A stretch of DNA of 64,000 nt. Origin: Teichococcus coralli (GTDB lineage: Bacteria; Pseudomonadota; Alphaproteobacteria; Acetobacterales; Acetobacteraceae). This document shows positions 1 to 8,397 of the stretch, one piece after another. The position numbers and the translations under genes are program-made. The notes beneath the pieces are model-generated. The model made no database searches. It had not been told where the DNA came from and saw only the letters and a program-made list of their open reading frames with translations. Position 1 is the first letter of the stretch, and each line of letters opens with the position of its first letter. Location: the NCBI RefSeq assembly GCF_009829925.1, contig NZ_SNVJ01000004.1, positions 186,001 to 250,000 of the forward strand, given 5' to 3'.

Positions 1-1
1 C

Positions 2-484
2 CTGGAGCATCGCGGCGCCCGCATCTGGGAGAGCCTGGCGATCATCGAGTACTGCGCCGAGATCGCGCCCGCCCTCTGGCCGGCGGACCCGGCGGTGCGG
101 GCGCATGCGCGCAGCATCGCGGCGGAGATGCATGCCGGCTTCCGCGGCCTGCGCATGGCCATGCCGATGACCCTCCTGAACCGCTTCCCCGGCCAGGGGC
201 GCACCGCGGAGGCGCTGGCCGACATCGCCCGCATCGAGGCGATCTGGCGCGAGGCGCTGCTGGCCTCGGGCGGTCCTTTCCTGTTCGGCACGGAATTCGG
301 TGCGGCGGACGCGATGTTCGCGCCGGTCGCGTTCCGCTTCCTGACCTGGGAACCGGAGATCTCCGAGCGCAGCCGGGCCTATGTGGAGGCGGTGCGCGCG
401 CATCCGCTGGTGCAGCGCTGGTACGAGGAGGCGGCGGCGGAGCCCGCGGAGTGGCGCCTGCCGAAATACGAGCAGCAGCCGTGA
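2..484 (+). CDS. Glutathione S-transferase family protein, 3' part only
   Basis: The gene begins left of the window; about 160 residues are visible in frame from base 2. The first residues carry ES-LAIIEYCAE, the end of the thioredoxin-like domain, where a conserved acidic residue plus Ser binds the gamma-glutamyl end of glutathione. The rest is the all-helical C-terminal domain, with the FGAADAMFAPV segment typical of the family (conserved Asp of the N-cap box). Expected role: conjugation or glutathione-dependent processing of an unknown electrophile in the cytoplasm. The stop at 482-484 overlaps the GTG start of the next gene, so the two are translationally coupled. The catalytic residue lies outside the window, so the subclass cannot be named. 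Confidence 0.88.
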   Translation: MEHRGARIWESLAIIEYCAEIAPALWPADPAVRAHARSIAAEMHAGFRGLRMAMPMTLLNRFPGQGRTAEALADIARIEAIWREALLASGGPFLFGTEFGAADAMFAPVAFRFLTWEPEISERSRAYVEAVRAHPLVQRWYEEAAAEPAEWRLPKYEQQP

Positions 485-1332
485 GCGGCGCCACCAGCCT
501 CGACCATGTCGGGCTCGGCACGCAGGATGGGGCGGGGCTCTGGGCGGCCTATGAGCGGCTGGGCTTCCGGCTGACCCCCGTGGCCCGCCAGTCCGGGCGG
601 CGGGCGCCGGGCGCGCCGGTGGAGATGCTGGCCACCGGCAACCGCTGCGCCATGCTGCGCGAGGGCTACCTGGAGCTGCTCGCCATCTTGGAGCCGGAGC
701 GGTTCGACAACGGGCTGGCCGGCTTCCTCGGCCGCTACGCCGGGATGCACATCGTCGCCTTCGGCATCGCGGATGCCGAGGCCGAGCTGGCCCGGCTGCG
801 CCGTGCGGGGCTGGAGATCCCCGGCGTGGCGCATCTGGAGCGGCCGGTGGATGCGCCGGACGGGCCGCGCGCCCGCTTCTCGCGCCTTCCGCTGCCGGAC
901 GCGCCGGAGGGGCGGCTGCAACTGATCCAGCACCACACGCCGGAGCTGCTCTGGCAGGAGCGCTGGATGGAGCACCCGAACCGCGCCGTGGCGCTGGAGA
1001 GCGTGGTGCTGGCGGCGCCGGAGCCGGCCGCCACCGCCGCCGCGCTGTCGCGCCTGACCGGGCATCCGCTGGAGCCCGACCCGGTGGGCGGCTATGCGCT
1101 GCCCCTGCCGCGCGGGCGGGTGCGCATCCTGCCGCCGGAGGCGCTCGGCGAGGTGCTGCCCGGCGTCGTCGCGCCCGCCCTGCCTTTCCTGGCGGGCTTC
1201 ACGGTGCGGACGGAGGACGGCAATGCCGCCGTGCGCCGGCTGCTTGCCGGCCTGCCGCTGCGCGAGGCGCCGGAAGGCCTGATGGTGCCGCCGGAGCTGG
1301 CGGGCGGCGCCGCGCTGGTGTTCCGCCCATGA
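481..1332 (+). CDS. VOC (glyoxalase-like) family protein
   Basis: A 283-residue protein opening with SLDHVGLGTQD, the first strand of a vicinal-oxygen-chelate module. It is followed by YERLGFRLTPVARQSG, a YLELLAI strand and a second betaalphabetabetabeta-like half around residues 165-280. Its length and opening fit the Glyoxalase_3-like class of VOC proteins, whose substrates are mostly unknown. The chosen start is GTG at 481, which overlaps the upstream TGA; an in-frame GTG at 451 would lie inside the upstream coding region. The 3' end overlaps the next gene by four bases (ATGA), so transferase, VOC protein and methyltransferase form one operon. Metal ligands cannot be assigned with confidence. 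Confidence 0.8.
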   Translation: MSGATSLDHVGLGTQDGAGLWAAYERLGFRLTPVARQSGRRAPGAPVEMLATGNRCAMLREGYLELLAILEPERFDNGLAGFLGRYAGMHIVAFGIADAEAELARLRRAGLEIPGVAHLERPVDAPDGPRARFSRLPLPDAPEGRLQLIQHHTPELLWQERWMEHPNRAVALESVVLAAPEPAATAAALSRLTGHPLEPDPVGGYALPLPRGRVRILPPEALGEVLPGVVAPALPFLAGFTVRTEDGNAAVRRLLAGLPLREAPEGLMVPPELAGGAALVFRP

Positions 1333-2087
1333 CCAGCCTCGCCCCGAACGCGCGTGCCATCGGCCGCTCGCTGCGCACCTACTACGCGCCCGGGCGGGCG
1401 GAGAAGCTGGATGCCTTCCTGGGCCGCTTCGTGGCGCCAGGGGAGCTGGCCTTCGACATCGGTGCCCATGTCGGCGACCGCACCGCCAGCCTGCGCCGGC
1501 TTGGCGCACGGGTGGTGGCGGTGGAGCCGCAACCGCGGCTGGGCCGCGTCCTGCAGCGGCTGTTCGGGCGGGATGCGCAGGTGACCCTTCTCGGCAGCCT
1601 GATCGGCAGCCAGCAGGGCCAGGGCCGGCTGCACCTGAACAGCGCCAACCCCACTGTCGCCACCGCTTCGAAGGCCTTCATGGCGGCGGCGGAAAAGGCG
1701 CCGGGATGGGAAGGGCAGGTCTGGGATGGCGCCATCGCCGCGGCCGTCACCACGCTGGACGCGCTGATCGAGGAGCATGGCCAGCCGGCCTTCATCAAGC
1801 TCGACATCGAGGGTTTCGAGGCGGCCGCGCTGGCCGGCCTGGGGAAGCCGGTGCGCAGCCTGTCCTTCGAGTTCACCACCCTCCAGCGGCAGGTCGCGCT
1901 CGACTGCATCGACGCGCTGGAGGCCCTGGGCGACTACAGCTTCAACGCCTGCCTGGGCGAGGAGATGCGCTTCGCGCTGGAGAGCCCCGTGCATGCCGGC
2001 ACCATGGCGCGCTGGCTGGAGGCGCTGCCCGCTTCCGCGAATTCCGGCGACATCTATGCCAGCCTGGAGGAGGCGCGGGTGACATAG
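1329..2087 (+). CDS. FkbM family SAM-dependent methyltransferase
   Basis: A 252-residue protein with a clear SAM-binding motif I, FDIGAHVGDRTASLRRLGA, around residues 40-58. An acidic strand-2 end follows (AVEPQP). The FkbM signature FIKLDIEGFEAAALAGL is at about residues 156-172. FkbM enzymes O-methylate sugars, polyketides and other small molecules; the acceptor here cannot be inferred. ATG at 1329 overlaps the VOC stop codon, so it is the last gene of the GST-VOC-FkbM operon. A paired inverted repeat follows the stop. Confidence 0.85.
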   Translation: MTSLAPNARAIGRSLRTYYAPGRAEKLDAFLGRFVAPGELAFDIGAHVGDRTASLRRLGARVVAVEPQPRLGRVLQRLFGRDAQVTLLGSLIGSQQGQGRLHLNSANPTVATASKAFMAAAEKAPGWEGQVWDGAIAAAVTTLDALIEEHGQPAFIKLDIEGFEAAALAGLGKPVRSLSFEFTTLQRQVALDCIDALEALGDYSFNACLGEEMRFALESPVHAGTMARWLEALPASANSGDIYASLEEARVT

Positions 2088-2089
2088 CG

Positions 2090-2226
2090 CCTCCAAGGGG
2101 GGCTGCCCCCCTCTGGACACCCCCGGCAGGAGCCCTTCCCGGGCTTCTGCGCTTCCCGCAGGGAAGGCCCGGGAAACCCGGTTTCCTGGTGGGGGAGCTT
2201 GAGGGGGCGAAGCTCCCTCGATCCCT
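2090..2226. repeat. Paired inverted repeat between FkbM and WecA-like genes
   Basis: The left arm (about 2091-2135) contains the palindrome AGGGGGGCTGCCCCCCT followed by CCCC-GG-CAGGA. The right arm (about 2175-2226), read on the minus strand, gives AGGGAGCTTCGCCCCCT followed by CCCC-AC-CAGGA. The two arms are therefore diverged inverted copies of one unit, each itself a hairpin. This is a REP/BIME-like layout. It probably ends the upstream transcript, but has no U-tract. Confidence 0.6.
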
Positions 2227-2244
2227 TTGCCTGGGCTTTGTTCG

Positions 2245-3300
2245 ATGACCTTCCACGCCTTTCTGCAGCACCTGACCTTCGCGGCCGGGCTGGCGGTGCT
2301 TTCCGCCGTGCTGGTGCGGCTGATGATCGCCTTTCCCATCCTCGACCACCCCGACCACCGCAAGGCGCACAGCCGTCCCACCCCCAAGGGCGGCGGTGTC
2401 GGCATTGTTTGCGCCTTCATCCTGGGCATGCTGGTGCTCTACCAGGTGGCCGATTTCGCGCGCATGGCGGATCGGCGCTTCATCGGCGTCATTCTGGCGG
2501 CGGTGGCGATCGCGGTGGTGGCGCTGCTGGACGATGTCCGCGACTTCCGCTTCGTGGTGAAGCTGAGCGCGCAGGCCCTCGCCGCCCTGGTGGCGGTGGG
2601 AAGCGGCCTGGTGGTGGATCGCCTGGCGCTGCCCTGGTACGGCATTCTCGAACTGGGCCCGCTCGGGGCGGTGCTGACGGTGTTCTGGATCGTCGCCTGC
2701 ACCAACGCGGTGAACTTCATGGATGGGCTGGACGGGTTGATCGGCGGCACGGTGCTGATCGCCTGCGTCGGCCTCGGCGCCGTGGCGGAGCTGCAGGGCG
2801 GCTGGTTCATCTACGCCGCCTGCCTGATCCTGGGCGCCGGCATCCTTGGCTTTCTGCCCTTCAACCTGAGCCCGGCCCGCATCTTCATGGGGGATGTCGG
2901 CAGCCAGTTCCTGGGCTTCATGCTGGCCGTGCTCGGGGTGGCGGCGGCACGGCTCGACGTGGCGCAGCTTTCGTTTCTGCTGGTTCCGCTGCTGCTGTTC
3001 GCGCTGCTCTTCGACACCGGCTTCACCCTGCTGCGCCGCGCCGTGATGGGGGAGGCGCTGAGCGCGCCGCACCGCACCCACCTCTACCAGATGGCGCAAC
3101 GGAGCGGCGTGCCGGCCCTCGCGGTGGCGGCGGCGCATTGGGGCTTCGCCGCCTTTCATGGGGCGCTGGCCCTGCTGTTCCTGCGCCTCGCGCCGGATGT
3201 GAAGCCGCTGATCATCCTGCCGCCGCTGGCGGTGCAGGTGCTGTGGCTGGCCTATGTCGCGGCGCGGGTGCGGCGCGCCGGGCTCAGCTGGGGGGGCTGA
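2245..3300 (+). CDS. MraY/WecA-type polyprenyl-phosphate sugar-1-phosphate transferase (glycosyltransferase family 4)
   Basis: An integral membrane protein of 351 residues with about ten hydrophobic segments. Family signatures are present in order: HPDHRKAHSRPTPKGGG in the first cytoplasmic loop, the catalytic LLDDVRDF (DDxxD), NFMDGLDGL, and ARIFMGDVGSQFLGF. Such enzymes transfer a sugar-1-phosphate from a UDP-sugar to undecaprenyl phosphate to start O-antigen, enterobacterial common antigen or capsule synthesis. The absence of peptidoglycan-cluster neighbours argues for WecA-like rather than MraY function. ATG 2245 was chosen; an in-frame TTG lies at 2227. The facing YjbF-type lipoprotein gene supports a surface polysaccharide role. 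The two stops overlap by 17 bases. Confidence 0.85.
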   Translation: MTFHAFLQHLTFAAGLAVLSAVLVRLMIAFPILDHPDHRKAHSRPTPKGGGVGIVCAFILGMLVLYQVADFARMADRRFIGVILAAVAIAVVALLDDVRDFRFVVKLSAQALAALVAVGSGLVVDRLALPWYGILELGPLGAVLTVFWIVACTNAVNFMDGLDGLIGGTVLIACVGLGAVAELQGGWFIYAACLILGAGILGFLPFNLSPARIFMGDVGSQFLGFMLAVLGVAAARLDVAQLSFLLVPLLLFALLFDTGFTLLRRAVMGEALSAPHRTHLYQMAQRSGVPALAVAAAHWGFAAFHGALALLFLRLAPDVKPLIILPPLAVQVLWLAYVAARVRRAGLSWGG

Positions 3301-3913
3301 CCACCTCCAGCCGCATCATCCCGGCCGCGCCGACCCACTGCTCGGAGCGGTAGATGCCGCCCGTCTGCGGGTCGGCCCAGTAGCGGTTGGTGAAGCTTGC
3401 GTCGCCACGGCGGCGGCAGCGCTCCAGCACCAGGATCGCCGGCCCCTCGGCGCGGGCCGTCAGGCGGCAGGTCAGGGCCAGGCCGAAGCGCATGCTGTCG
3501 GGGGAGCGGTCGTTCCGCATGAGGTCCACCTGCCGCCGCAGGGTGGTGGACTGGCCAACCAGCGCCAGCGGCTCGTCCAGCGGATCGGGACCGTCGAGGC
3601 GGGTGCTGGCGATCCATTCCCGCAGCCCGGCCGTGGCGACGATGCGGGCGCCGTCGGTGGCCACCGCCAGCCCGCCGGCGCTGCGCCAGAGGCGGTTCTC
3701 GCCGTTCTGCTGGATCAGCAGCGCCAATGCCCGGCTGCCGCCCCAGGTGAGCCGGATGGACGGCGTGTCCTCCGGCGGCCGCAGTCCCGCCTGCGGCGGG
3801 TCGGGTTCCGCTTCAGGCGGACCCTCCTCCCAGAGGGTGGAGATATCCGGCAGGGCGGGGAGGCCGATGCAGCCGGGCAGCAGCAGAAGGAGGCCGAGCA
3901 GGGCAGCGCGCAT
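3284..3913 (-). CDS. YjbF (GfcB)-like outer-membrane lipoprotein
   Basis: A 209-residue protein with a lipoprotein signal peptide; the lipobox LLPGC places the modified Cys at residue 15. Family features are the repeated WRS/VATDGARIVATAGL strand, TLRRQVDLMRND, and the near C-terminal TNRYWADPQTGGIYRSEQW. This matches the pattern of YjbF/GfcB proteins of exopolysaccharide and group-4 capsule loci. Those are periplasm-facing accessory lipoproteins of unknown biochemistry. The usual YjbE/G/H partners are not beside it here. It converges on and overlaps the WecA-like gene. The function is therefore by family and context only. Confidence 0.65.
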   Translation of the reverse strand: MRAALLGLLLLLPGCIGLPALPDISTLWEEGPPEAEPDPPQAGLRPPEDTPSIRLTWGGSRALALLIQQNGENRLWRSAGGLAVATDGARIVATAGLREWIASTRLDGPDPLDEPLALVGQSTTLRRQVDLMRNDRSPDSMRFGLALTCRLTARAEGPAILVLERCRRRGDASFTNRYWADPQTGGIYRSEQWVGAAGMMRLEVVSPPS

Positions 3914-3981
3914 GGCCGCAGCCTAGAGCATCACGGCGCCGTGATCATCCGCTTTGTGCGCCAGGAAAGCCCGGTGGCTGA

Positions 3982-3995
3982 TTGATCCGGATCAA
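3982..3995. promoter_or_regulatory. FNR/Anr-type binding site
   Basis: A perfect FNR box: TTGAT, then CCGG, then ATCAA. The centre lies 62 bases before the ATG of the CBS-BON gene, which suits a class II site if transcription starts near 4030. This fits oxygen-responsive activation, as is common for CBS and stress proteins in proteobacteria. The regulator itself is not in the window. Confidence 0.6.
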
Positions 3996-4049
3996 GGCGG
4001 CCCTTTCGGGCACGGCGCATCCTTGCCGCACACAAGAGGAGCCGGAGCC

Positions 4050-4748
4050 ATGGCCATCCTGACCGCCAAGGACATCATGACGCCCGGCGTCGTCACCGTG
4101 CCGCCGGAGACGCCGTTCCTGGCCATTGCCCATCTGCTGGCGGAGCGCGGCATCTCGGCCGCGCCGGTGGTGGGGCCGAACGGGGCGCTGCTCGGCATCG
4201 TCACCGAGGCGGACCTGATCCGCCGCCTGGCAGGCGCCGACAAGCCACCGATGGGCCTGTTGCGCCAGCTTTTCGCCAACATGAACCGGCTGGCCGACCG
4301 CTATGCCTGCAGCCACGGCACCACGGCCGCCGAGGTGATGACCACCGACGTCATCACCATCGCGCCCGAAACCGGGGTCGGCGCCATCGCCGAGACGATG
4401 GAGGCGCACAACATCCGCCGGGTGCTGGTGGTGGAGCAGGGCAAGCTGCGGGGCGTGGTCAGCCGCGCCGACCTGCTGCGCGTGCTGGTGGCACCACAGG
4501 CCGAGGCCGGCGACTATCCCGACGAGCGGGTGCGCCGCGCCGTGCTGGCGGCGATGAGGCGCGAGCCCTGGGCCGATACCTTCTACACCCTCGTGGACGT
4601 GCGGGATGGCATCGTGGAACTGCACGGCTTCAGCCGCAGCCCCTCCGTGCAGCGCGCCCTGAAGGTGCTCGCCGAGCAGGTGCCCGGCGTGAAGGGCGTG
4701 GTGGACAAGACCCAGCCCATGCCGCCCTACCTGTTCGCCGGCAACTGA
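4050..4748 (+). CDS. CBS-CBS-BON domain protein
   Basis: A 232-residue soluble protein. CBS domain 1 covers about residues 5-65 (DIMTPGVVTVPPETPF ... GIVTEADLIRRL). CBS domain 2 covers about 90-150 (VMTTDVITIAPETGV ... GVVSRADLLRVL). A BON domain follows to the end (VRRAVLAAMRREPW ... VKGVVDKTQP). CBS pairs usually sense adenine nucleotides and BON domains bind membranes or partner proteins; no enzyme domain is present. ATG 4050 has a good upstream AGAGGAG. The FNR-type box at 3982 suggests induction under low oxygen. Confidence 0.85.
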   Translation: MAILTAKDIMTPGVVTVPPETPFLAIAHLLAERGISAAPVVGPNGALLGIVTEADLIRRLAGADKPPMGLLRQLFANMNRLADRYACSHGTTAAEVMTTDVITIAPETGVGAIAETMEAHNIRRVLVVEQGKLRGVVSRADLLRVLVAPQAEAGDYPDERVRRAVLAAMRREPWADTFYTLVDVRDGIVELHGFSRSPSVQRALKVLAEQVPGVKGVVDKTQPMPPYLFAGN

Positions 4749-4861
4749 CGGCAGGGCCGGGAGAGGGGAGCCTGCCCTCCCCCGCCTCCTTCCCCCGCCT
4801 GGCGCGGGCAACCCCGGCGGGGGCGGCGGGTTCATCCCGGCAGACAGCCAGGGAGCGACCC

Positions 4862-5368
4862 ATGCCGACCGATCGCAACGAAGACGAGATGCGGATGAAG
4901 GTGCGGGAGATGATCGCCGACATCGCCACCGCGACCTTTGTCACCCTTGACGAGCAGGGCCGCCTGCGCGGCCGTCCGATGCGCACCCAAAAGCCGGACC
5001 CTGATGGCCATACCCTTTGGTTCTTCACCCGCAAGGACAGCCCCAAGGTCGCCGAGCTGGCGCATGACTCGCGCGTGCTGCTTGGCTATGCCGACACCAA
5101 GAGCCAGGACTACGTCTCGCTCTTCGGCCGCGGCCGGGTGGTGACCGAGGCGGCCAAGAAGAAGGAACTCTGGACCGAAGGTCTGCGCAGCTGGCTGCCG
5201 CAGGGGCCGGAAAGCGACGAGGTGGCGCTGATCGCGGTGACGGTGGAAGGCGCGGAATACTGGGACGGCATTTCGTCCAACCTGCGCTACGCCTATGGCT
5301 ACGCGCAGGCGCTGGTCAGCGGAAAATCGGACAGCAGCGAGAACGCCAAGGTTCGCTTCAGCGGCTGA
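4862..5368 (+). CDS. Pyridoxamine 5'-phosphate oxidase-like general stress protein (FMN split barrel)
   Basis: A 168-residue protein of the general stress protein 26 type (COG3871-like). It has FVTLDEQGRLRGRPMRTQ near residue 25 and LWFFTRKDSPKVAEL near residue 55. A VLLGYADTKSQDYVSLFGRGRVV barrel segment and a Trp-rich C-terminus (LWTEGLRSWLPQGPE, EYWDG) follow. Such proteins bind FMN or FAD; the physiological reaction is usually unknown. ATG 4862 follows GGGAG. It lies 113 bases after the CBS-BON gene, a pairing seen in stress gene groups. Confidence 0.82.
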   Translation: MPTDRNEDEMRMKVREMIADIATATFVTLDEQGRLRGRPMRTQKPDPDGHTLWFFTRKDSPKVAELAHDSRVLLGYADTKSQDYVSLFGRGRVVTEAAKKKELWTEGLRSWLPQGPESDEVALIAVTVEGAEYWDGISSNLRYAYGYAQALVSGKSDSSENAKVRFSG

Positions 5369-5378
5369 GGCAAGCCCG

Positions 5379-5412
5379 CATCAATTCCGCTTGAAGAACC
5401 AGGAAATTGATG
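5379..5412. repeat. Inverted repeat CATCAATT / AATTGATG
   Basis: Two perfect 8-base arms (5379-5386 and 5405-5412) are separated by 18 bases in the gap before radC. They are AT-rich against a GC-rich background. It could be an operator or a weak stem-loop; no U-tract is seen. Confidence 0.35.
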
Positions 5413-5463
5413 AAAGGCTAATGGCCGCCACCAGAAGGGTGGTGCTCAAGGCGGGCGAGTACC

Positions 5464-6369
5464 ATGGCGGCGTGGCTATCCAGGATGTTCGACTCGCGGG
5501 GCAAAACCGAGGCCGACCCGCCGCCCCCCAAGACCATGTCGCCAGGCTTGCCAGCGCGTCCCGCGGCTCCTCCGGGCTTCGCGGAGGGGCCGCTCCGGGC
5601 CGACTTCGAAACGCTTTCCGGCGCCACGCCGGTGACGCCGGCCGCCGATCCGGCCTGCCTCCCCGAGCCGCCCGAGGCCGCCCAGGCTCCTTTTGCCAGC
5701 ACCGGCCCCTCGGGCCACCGGGGCCGGATGCGGGAAAAGCTGCTGGAGCGTGGCCCGGATGCGCTGGCCGACTACGAACTGCTGGAGATGCTGCTCTTCT
5801 TCGCCTTCAAGCAAGGCGACACCAAGCCGCTGGCGAAGGCCCTCATCAACCGCTTCGGCAGCTTCGCCGGCGTGCTGGCCGCACCGCAGAAGGTGCTGCT
5901 GGAGACGCGCGGGCTGGGCCCGCACAGCGTCGCCGCCATCAAGCTGGTGCAGGCCGCGGCGCTGCGGCTGGCCAAGGCGGAGGTGATGGAAGCGCCGGTG
6001 CTGAACAACTGGGAACGGCTGATCACCTACCTGAACGCCGCCATCTCGCGCGAGAAGATCGAGCAGTTCCGCATCCTCTTCCTCGACAGCAAGAATCGCC
6101 TGATCGCCGACGAGCCGCAGGCCAGGGGCACGGTGAACCACACGCCGGTCTACCCGCGCGAGGTGATCAAGCGGGCGCTGGAGCTGCACGCGACGGCGCT
6201 GATCCTGGTGCACAACCATCCGAGCGGCGACCCTACGCCCAGCCGCGCGGATGTGGAGATGACGCAGGAGATTAAGCAGGCCGCCACCTTTTTCGCGGTG
6301 GTGGTGCACGACCATCTGATCGTCGGCAATGGCCGGTATTTCAGCTTCCGGCGCGAAGGCCTGCTGTAA
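5464..6369 (+). CDS. radC: RadC family JAB/MPN-domain protein
   Basis: A 301-residue protein. The first about 80 residues are Pro-rich and unstructured. Next come the UPF0758 N-terminal helices (RGRMREKLLERGPDALADYELLEMLLFF) and an HhH-like segment. The C-terminal MPN domain carries a complete JAMM zinc motif: His250-x-His252, then Ser260 and Asp263 in VHNHPSGDPTPSRAD. RadC was long called a DNA repair protein but its role is not settled. It may be a metalloprotease or act in natural transformation. ATG 5464 was chosen as the first in-frame start after the spacer. A strong GC hairpin follows the stop. Confidence 0.88.
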   Translation: MAAWLSRMFDSRGKTEADPPPPKTMSPGLPARPAAPPGFAEGPLRADFETLSGATPVTPAADPACLPEPPEAAQAPFASTGPSGHRGRMREKLLERGPDALADYELLEMLLFFAFKQGDTKPLAKALINRFGSFAGVLAAPQKVLLETRGLGPHSVAAIKLVQAAALRLAKAEVMEAPVLNNWERLITYLNAAISREKIEQFRILFLDSKNRLIADEPQARGTVNHTPVYPREVIKRALELHATALILVHNHPSGDPTPSRADVEMTQEIKQAATFFAVVVHDHLIVGNGRYFSFRREGLL

Positions 6370-6398
6370 GGCGGCGGGCGGGCGCGCTCGGGGAGCTG

Positions 6399-6428
6399 AG
6401 CGGCGGCCGCATGCGGCTGGCCGCCGCT
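6399..6428. terminator. GC-rich hairpin between convergent radC and hbd
   Basis: Perfect 10-base arms AGCGGCGGCC and GGCCGCCGCT with a 10-base loop, 30 bases after the radC stop. There is no U-tract, so it is a stem-loop that may terminate or protect the transcript. A further GC-rich stem region lies at about 6500-6558 before the hbd stop. Confidence 0.45.
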
Positions 6429-6558
6429 GCGAGCGGACAGGGCTTCGGCAGCAGGCGCGTGCCGCGCCCTCCCTTCCCGATTTTTCTTTCGGTGGTCCGG
6501 GCTCCGGGGGAACCCCTTCCCACGGAGCCTGGGAGGCGTTGCCCCGGGGCTTGCCTTG

Positions 6559-7464
6559 TCAGCGCGTCGCCTTCGGCGGATCCTGGGAATAGTCGTAGAA
6601 CCCCCGTCCCGCCTTGCGGCCGAGCCAGCCGGCCTCGACATACTTCACCAGCAGCGGGGAGGGGCGGTACTTGCTGTCGCCCATGCCCTCATGCAGCACG
6701 CGCATGATGGCGAGGCAGGTGTCGAGCCCGATGAAGTCGGCCAGTTCCAGCGGCCCCATCGGGTGGTTGGCGCCGAGCTTCAGGGCGGTGTCGATCGAGC
6801 GGACGTCGCCCACGCCCTCCTGCAGCGCCTGCACCGCCTCGTTGATCATCGGGATCAGGATGCGGTTGACGATGAAGGCCGGGTAGTCCTGCGAGACCGC
6901 CGTGACCTTGCCGAGCCGGCCGGCCAGCGCCAGCACGGCATCGAAGGTGGGCTCGTCGGTGGCGATGCCGCGGATCACCTCGACCAGCTTCATGACCGGC
7001 ACCGGGTTCATGAAGTGCATGCCGATGACGCGCTCCGGCCGGTCGGTGGCGGCGGCGAGGCGGGTGATCGGAATGGAGGAGGTGTTGGAGGCGAGGATGG
7101 CCGCCGGCTTCAGCAGCGGGCAGGCCGCCTTGAAGATGGCGAGCTTGAGCGCCTCGCGCTCGGTCGCCGCCTCGATCACGATGTCGCTCTCGCCGAGCAG
7201 GGCCATCTCGGTGCCGGTGCGGATGCGGCCGAGAGCGGCCTCCTTCGCCTCGGCGGTGAGGGCGCCCTTGGCCTGCTGGCGGTCCATGTTCCTGCGGATG
7301 GTCGCCAGCGCCTTGTCCAGCGCCTCGGCCTTCACGTCCACCAGCACGACGGGCAGCCCGGCCAGCGCCGCCACATGGGCGATGCCGTTGCCCATCTGCC
7401 CGGCGCCGATCACGCCGACGGACGTAATCTCGGGAATGCCCAGGGAATGGCCCGTCGCCGCCAT
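6559..7464 (-). CDS. hbd: 3-hydroxybutyryl-CoA dehydrogenase
   Basis: A 301-residue NAD-dependent L-3-hydroxyacyl-CoA dehydrogenase. The Rossmann motif GAGQMGNGIAH is at about residues 19-29. The catalytic region has SNTSSIPITRLA and the His of MHFMNPVP. The C-terminal helical domain has FIVNRILIPMINEA, NHPMGPLELADFIGLD and GWLGRKAGRGFYDY. It oxidises 3-hydroxybutyryl-CoA to acetoacetyl-CoA, or works in reverse in butanoate and PHB metabolism. It is the last gene after etfB-etfA with a 3-base gap, so acyl-CoA-derived electrons and the next beta-oxidation step are co-expressed. Confidence 0.95.
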   Translation of the reverse strand: MAATGHSLGIPEITSVGVIGAGQMGNGIAHVAALAGLPVVLVDVKAEALDKALATIRRNMDRQQAKGALTAEAKEAALGRIRTGTEMALLGESDIVIEAATEREALKLAIFKAACPLLKPAAILASNTSSIPITRLAAATDRPERVIGMHFMNPVPVMKLVEVIRGIATDEPTFDAVLALAGRLGKVTAVSQDYPAFIVNRILIPMINEAVQALQEGVGDVRSIDTALKLGANHPMGPLELADFIGLDTCLAIMRVLHEGMGDSKYRPSPLLVKYVEAGWLGRKAGRGFYDYSQDPPKATR

Positions 7465-7467
7465 GGC

Positions 7468-8394
7468 TCAGCCGAGCTCCTTTTCCAGCTCGGGGATCAG
7501 GGTGAAGAGGTCGCCCACCAGGCCGTAGTCGGCCACCTGGAAGATCGGCGCCTCCTCGTCCTTGTTGATGGCGACAATCACCTTGCTGTCCTTCATGCCG
7601 GCCAGGTGCTGGATGGCGCCCGAGATGCCGACGGCGATGTAGAGCTCCGGCGCGACGATCTTGCCGGTCTGGCCGACCTGGTGGTCGTTCGGCGCGTAGC
7701 CCGCGTCCACCGCCGCGCGGGAGGCGCCGACGGCGGCGCCGAGCTTGTCGGCCACCTTGTCCAGGATGGCGAAGTTCTCCGCCGAGCCGAGCGCGCGGCC
7801 GCCGGAGATGACCACGCGGGCGGCGGTCAGCTCCGGCCGCTCGCTCTGCGCGATCTGCGCGCCGACGAAGGAGGAGAGGCCCGGGTCATCGGCGCCCGGC
7901 GCCGGCTCGACGGCGGCGCTGCCGCCCTCGGCGGGGACGGGGTCGAAGGAGGCGGCGCGGACGGTCAGCACCTTCTTCGCATCCGCGGTCTTCACCGTGG
8001 CCAGCGCGTTGCCGGCATAGATGAAGCGGCGGAAGGTGTCGGGGCTCTCGACGCCGGAGATGTCGGAGAGGATCTGCACGTCGAGCAGCGCGGCGACGCG
8101 GGGCATGATGTTCTTGCCCATGGCGCTGCCGGGGGCCAGCAGGTGCGTGTAGTTCGGCGCCAGCGCCACCAGCAGGGCGGCGGCCGGCTCGGCCAGGCCA
8201 TGTTCGTAGGCCGGGCCGTCCGCCTGGATTACCTTGGTGACGCCGGGCAGCCTGGCGGCGGCCTGCGCGGCCGCGGCGTCGCCCAGCACCAGGACGTGCA
8301 CGTCGGGATCGATCTGCGCGGCGGCCGCCAAGGCGGACCGGGTCGGGTTGCTGACGGTGGTGCCGCTGCGGTCGGCGAGAACGAGAACGGCCAT
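7468..8394 (-). CDS. etfA: Electron transfer flavoprotein subunit alpha
   Basis: A 308-residue ETF alpha chain. The N-terminal domain starts [11 protein letters not shown]. The FAD-binding C-terminal domain has [39 protein letters not shown] and [24 protein letters not shown]. With EtfB it takes electrons from acyl-CoA dehydrogenases and passes them to ETF:quinone oxidoreductase. It is separated from etfB and from hbd by three bases on each side, so one transcript is certain enough. The length is normal for the family. Confidence 0.96.
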   Translation of the reverse strand: MAVLVLADRSGTTVSNPTRSALAAAAQIDPDVHVLVLGDAAAAQAAARLPGVTKVIQADGPAYEHGLAEPAAALLVALAPNYTHLLAPGSAMGKNIMPRVAALLDVQILSDISGVESPDTFRRFIYAGNALATVKTADAKKVLTVRAASFDPVPAEGGSAAVEPAPGADDPGLSSFVGAQIAQSERPELTAARVVISGGRALGSAENFAILDKVADKLGAAVGASRAAVDAGYAPNDHQVGQTGKIVAPELYIAVGISGAIQHLAGMKDSKVIVAINKDEEAPIFQVADYGLVGDLFTLIPELEKELG

Positions 8395-8397
8395 GGC

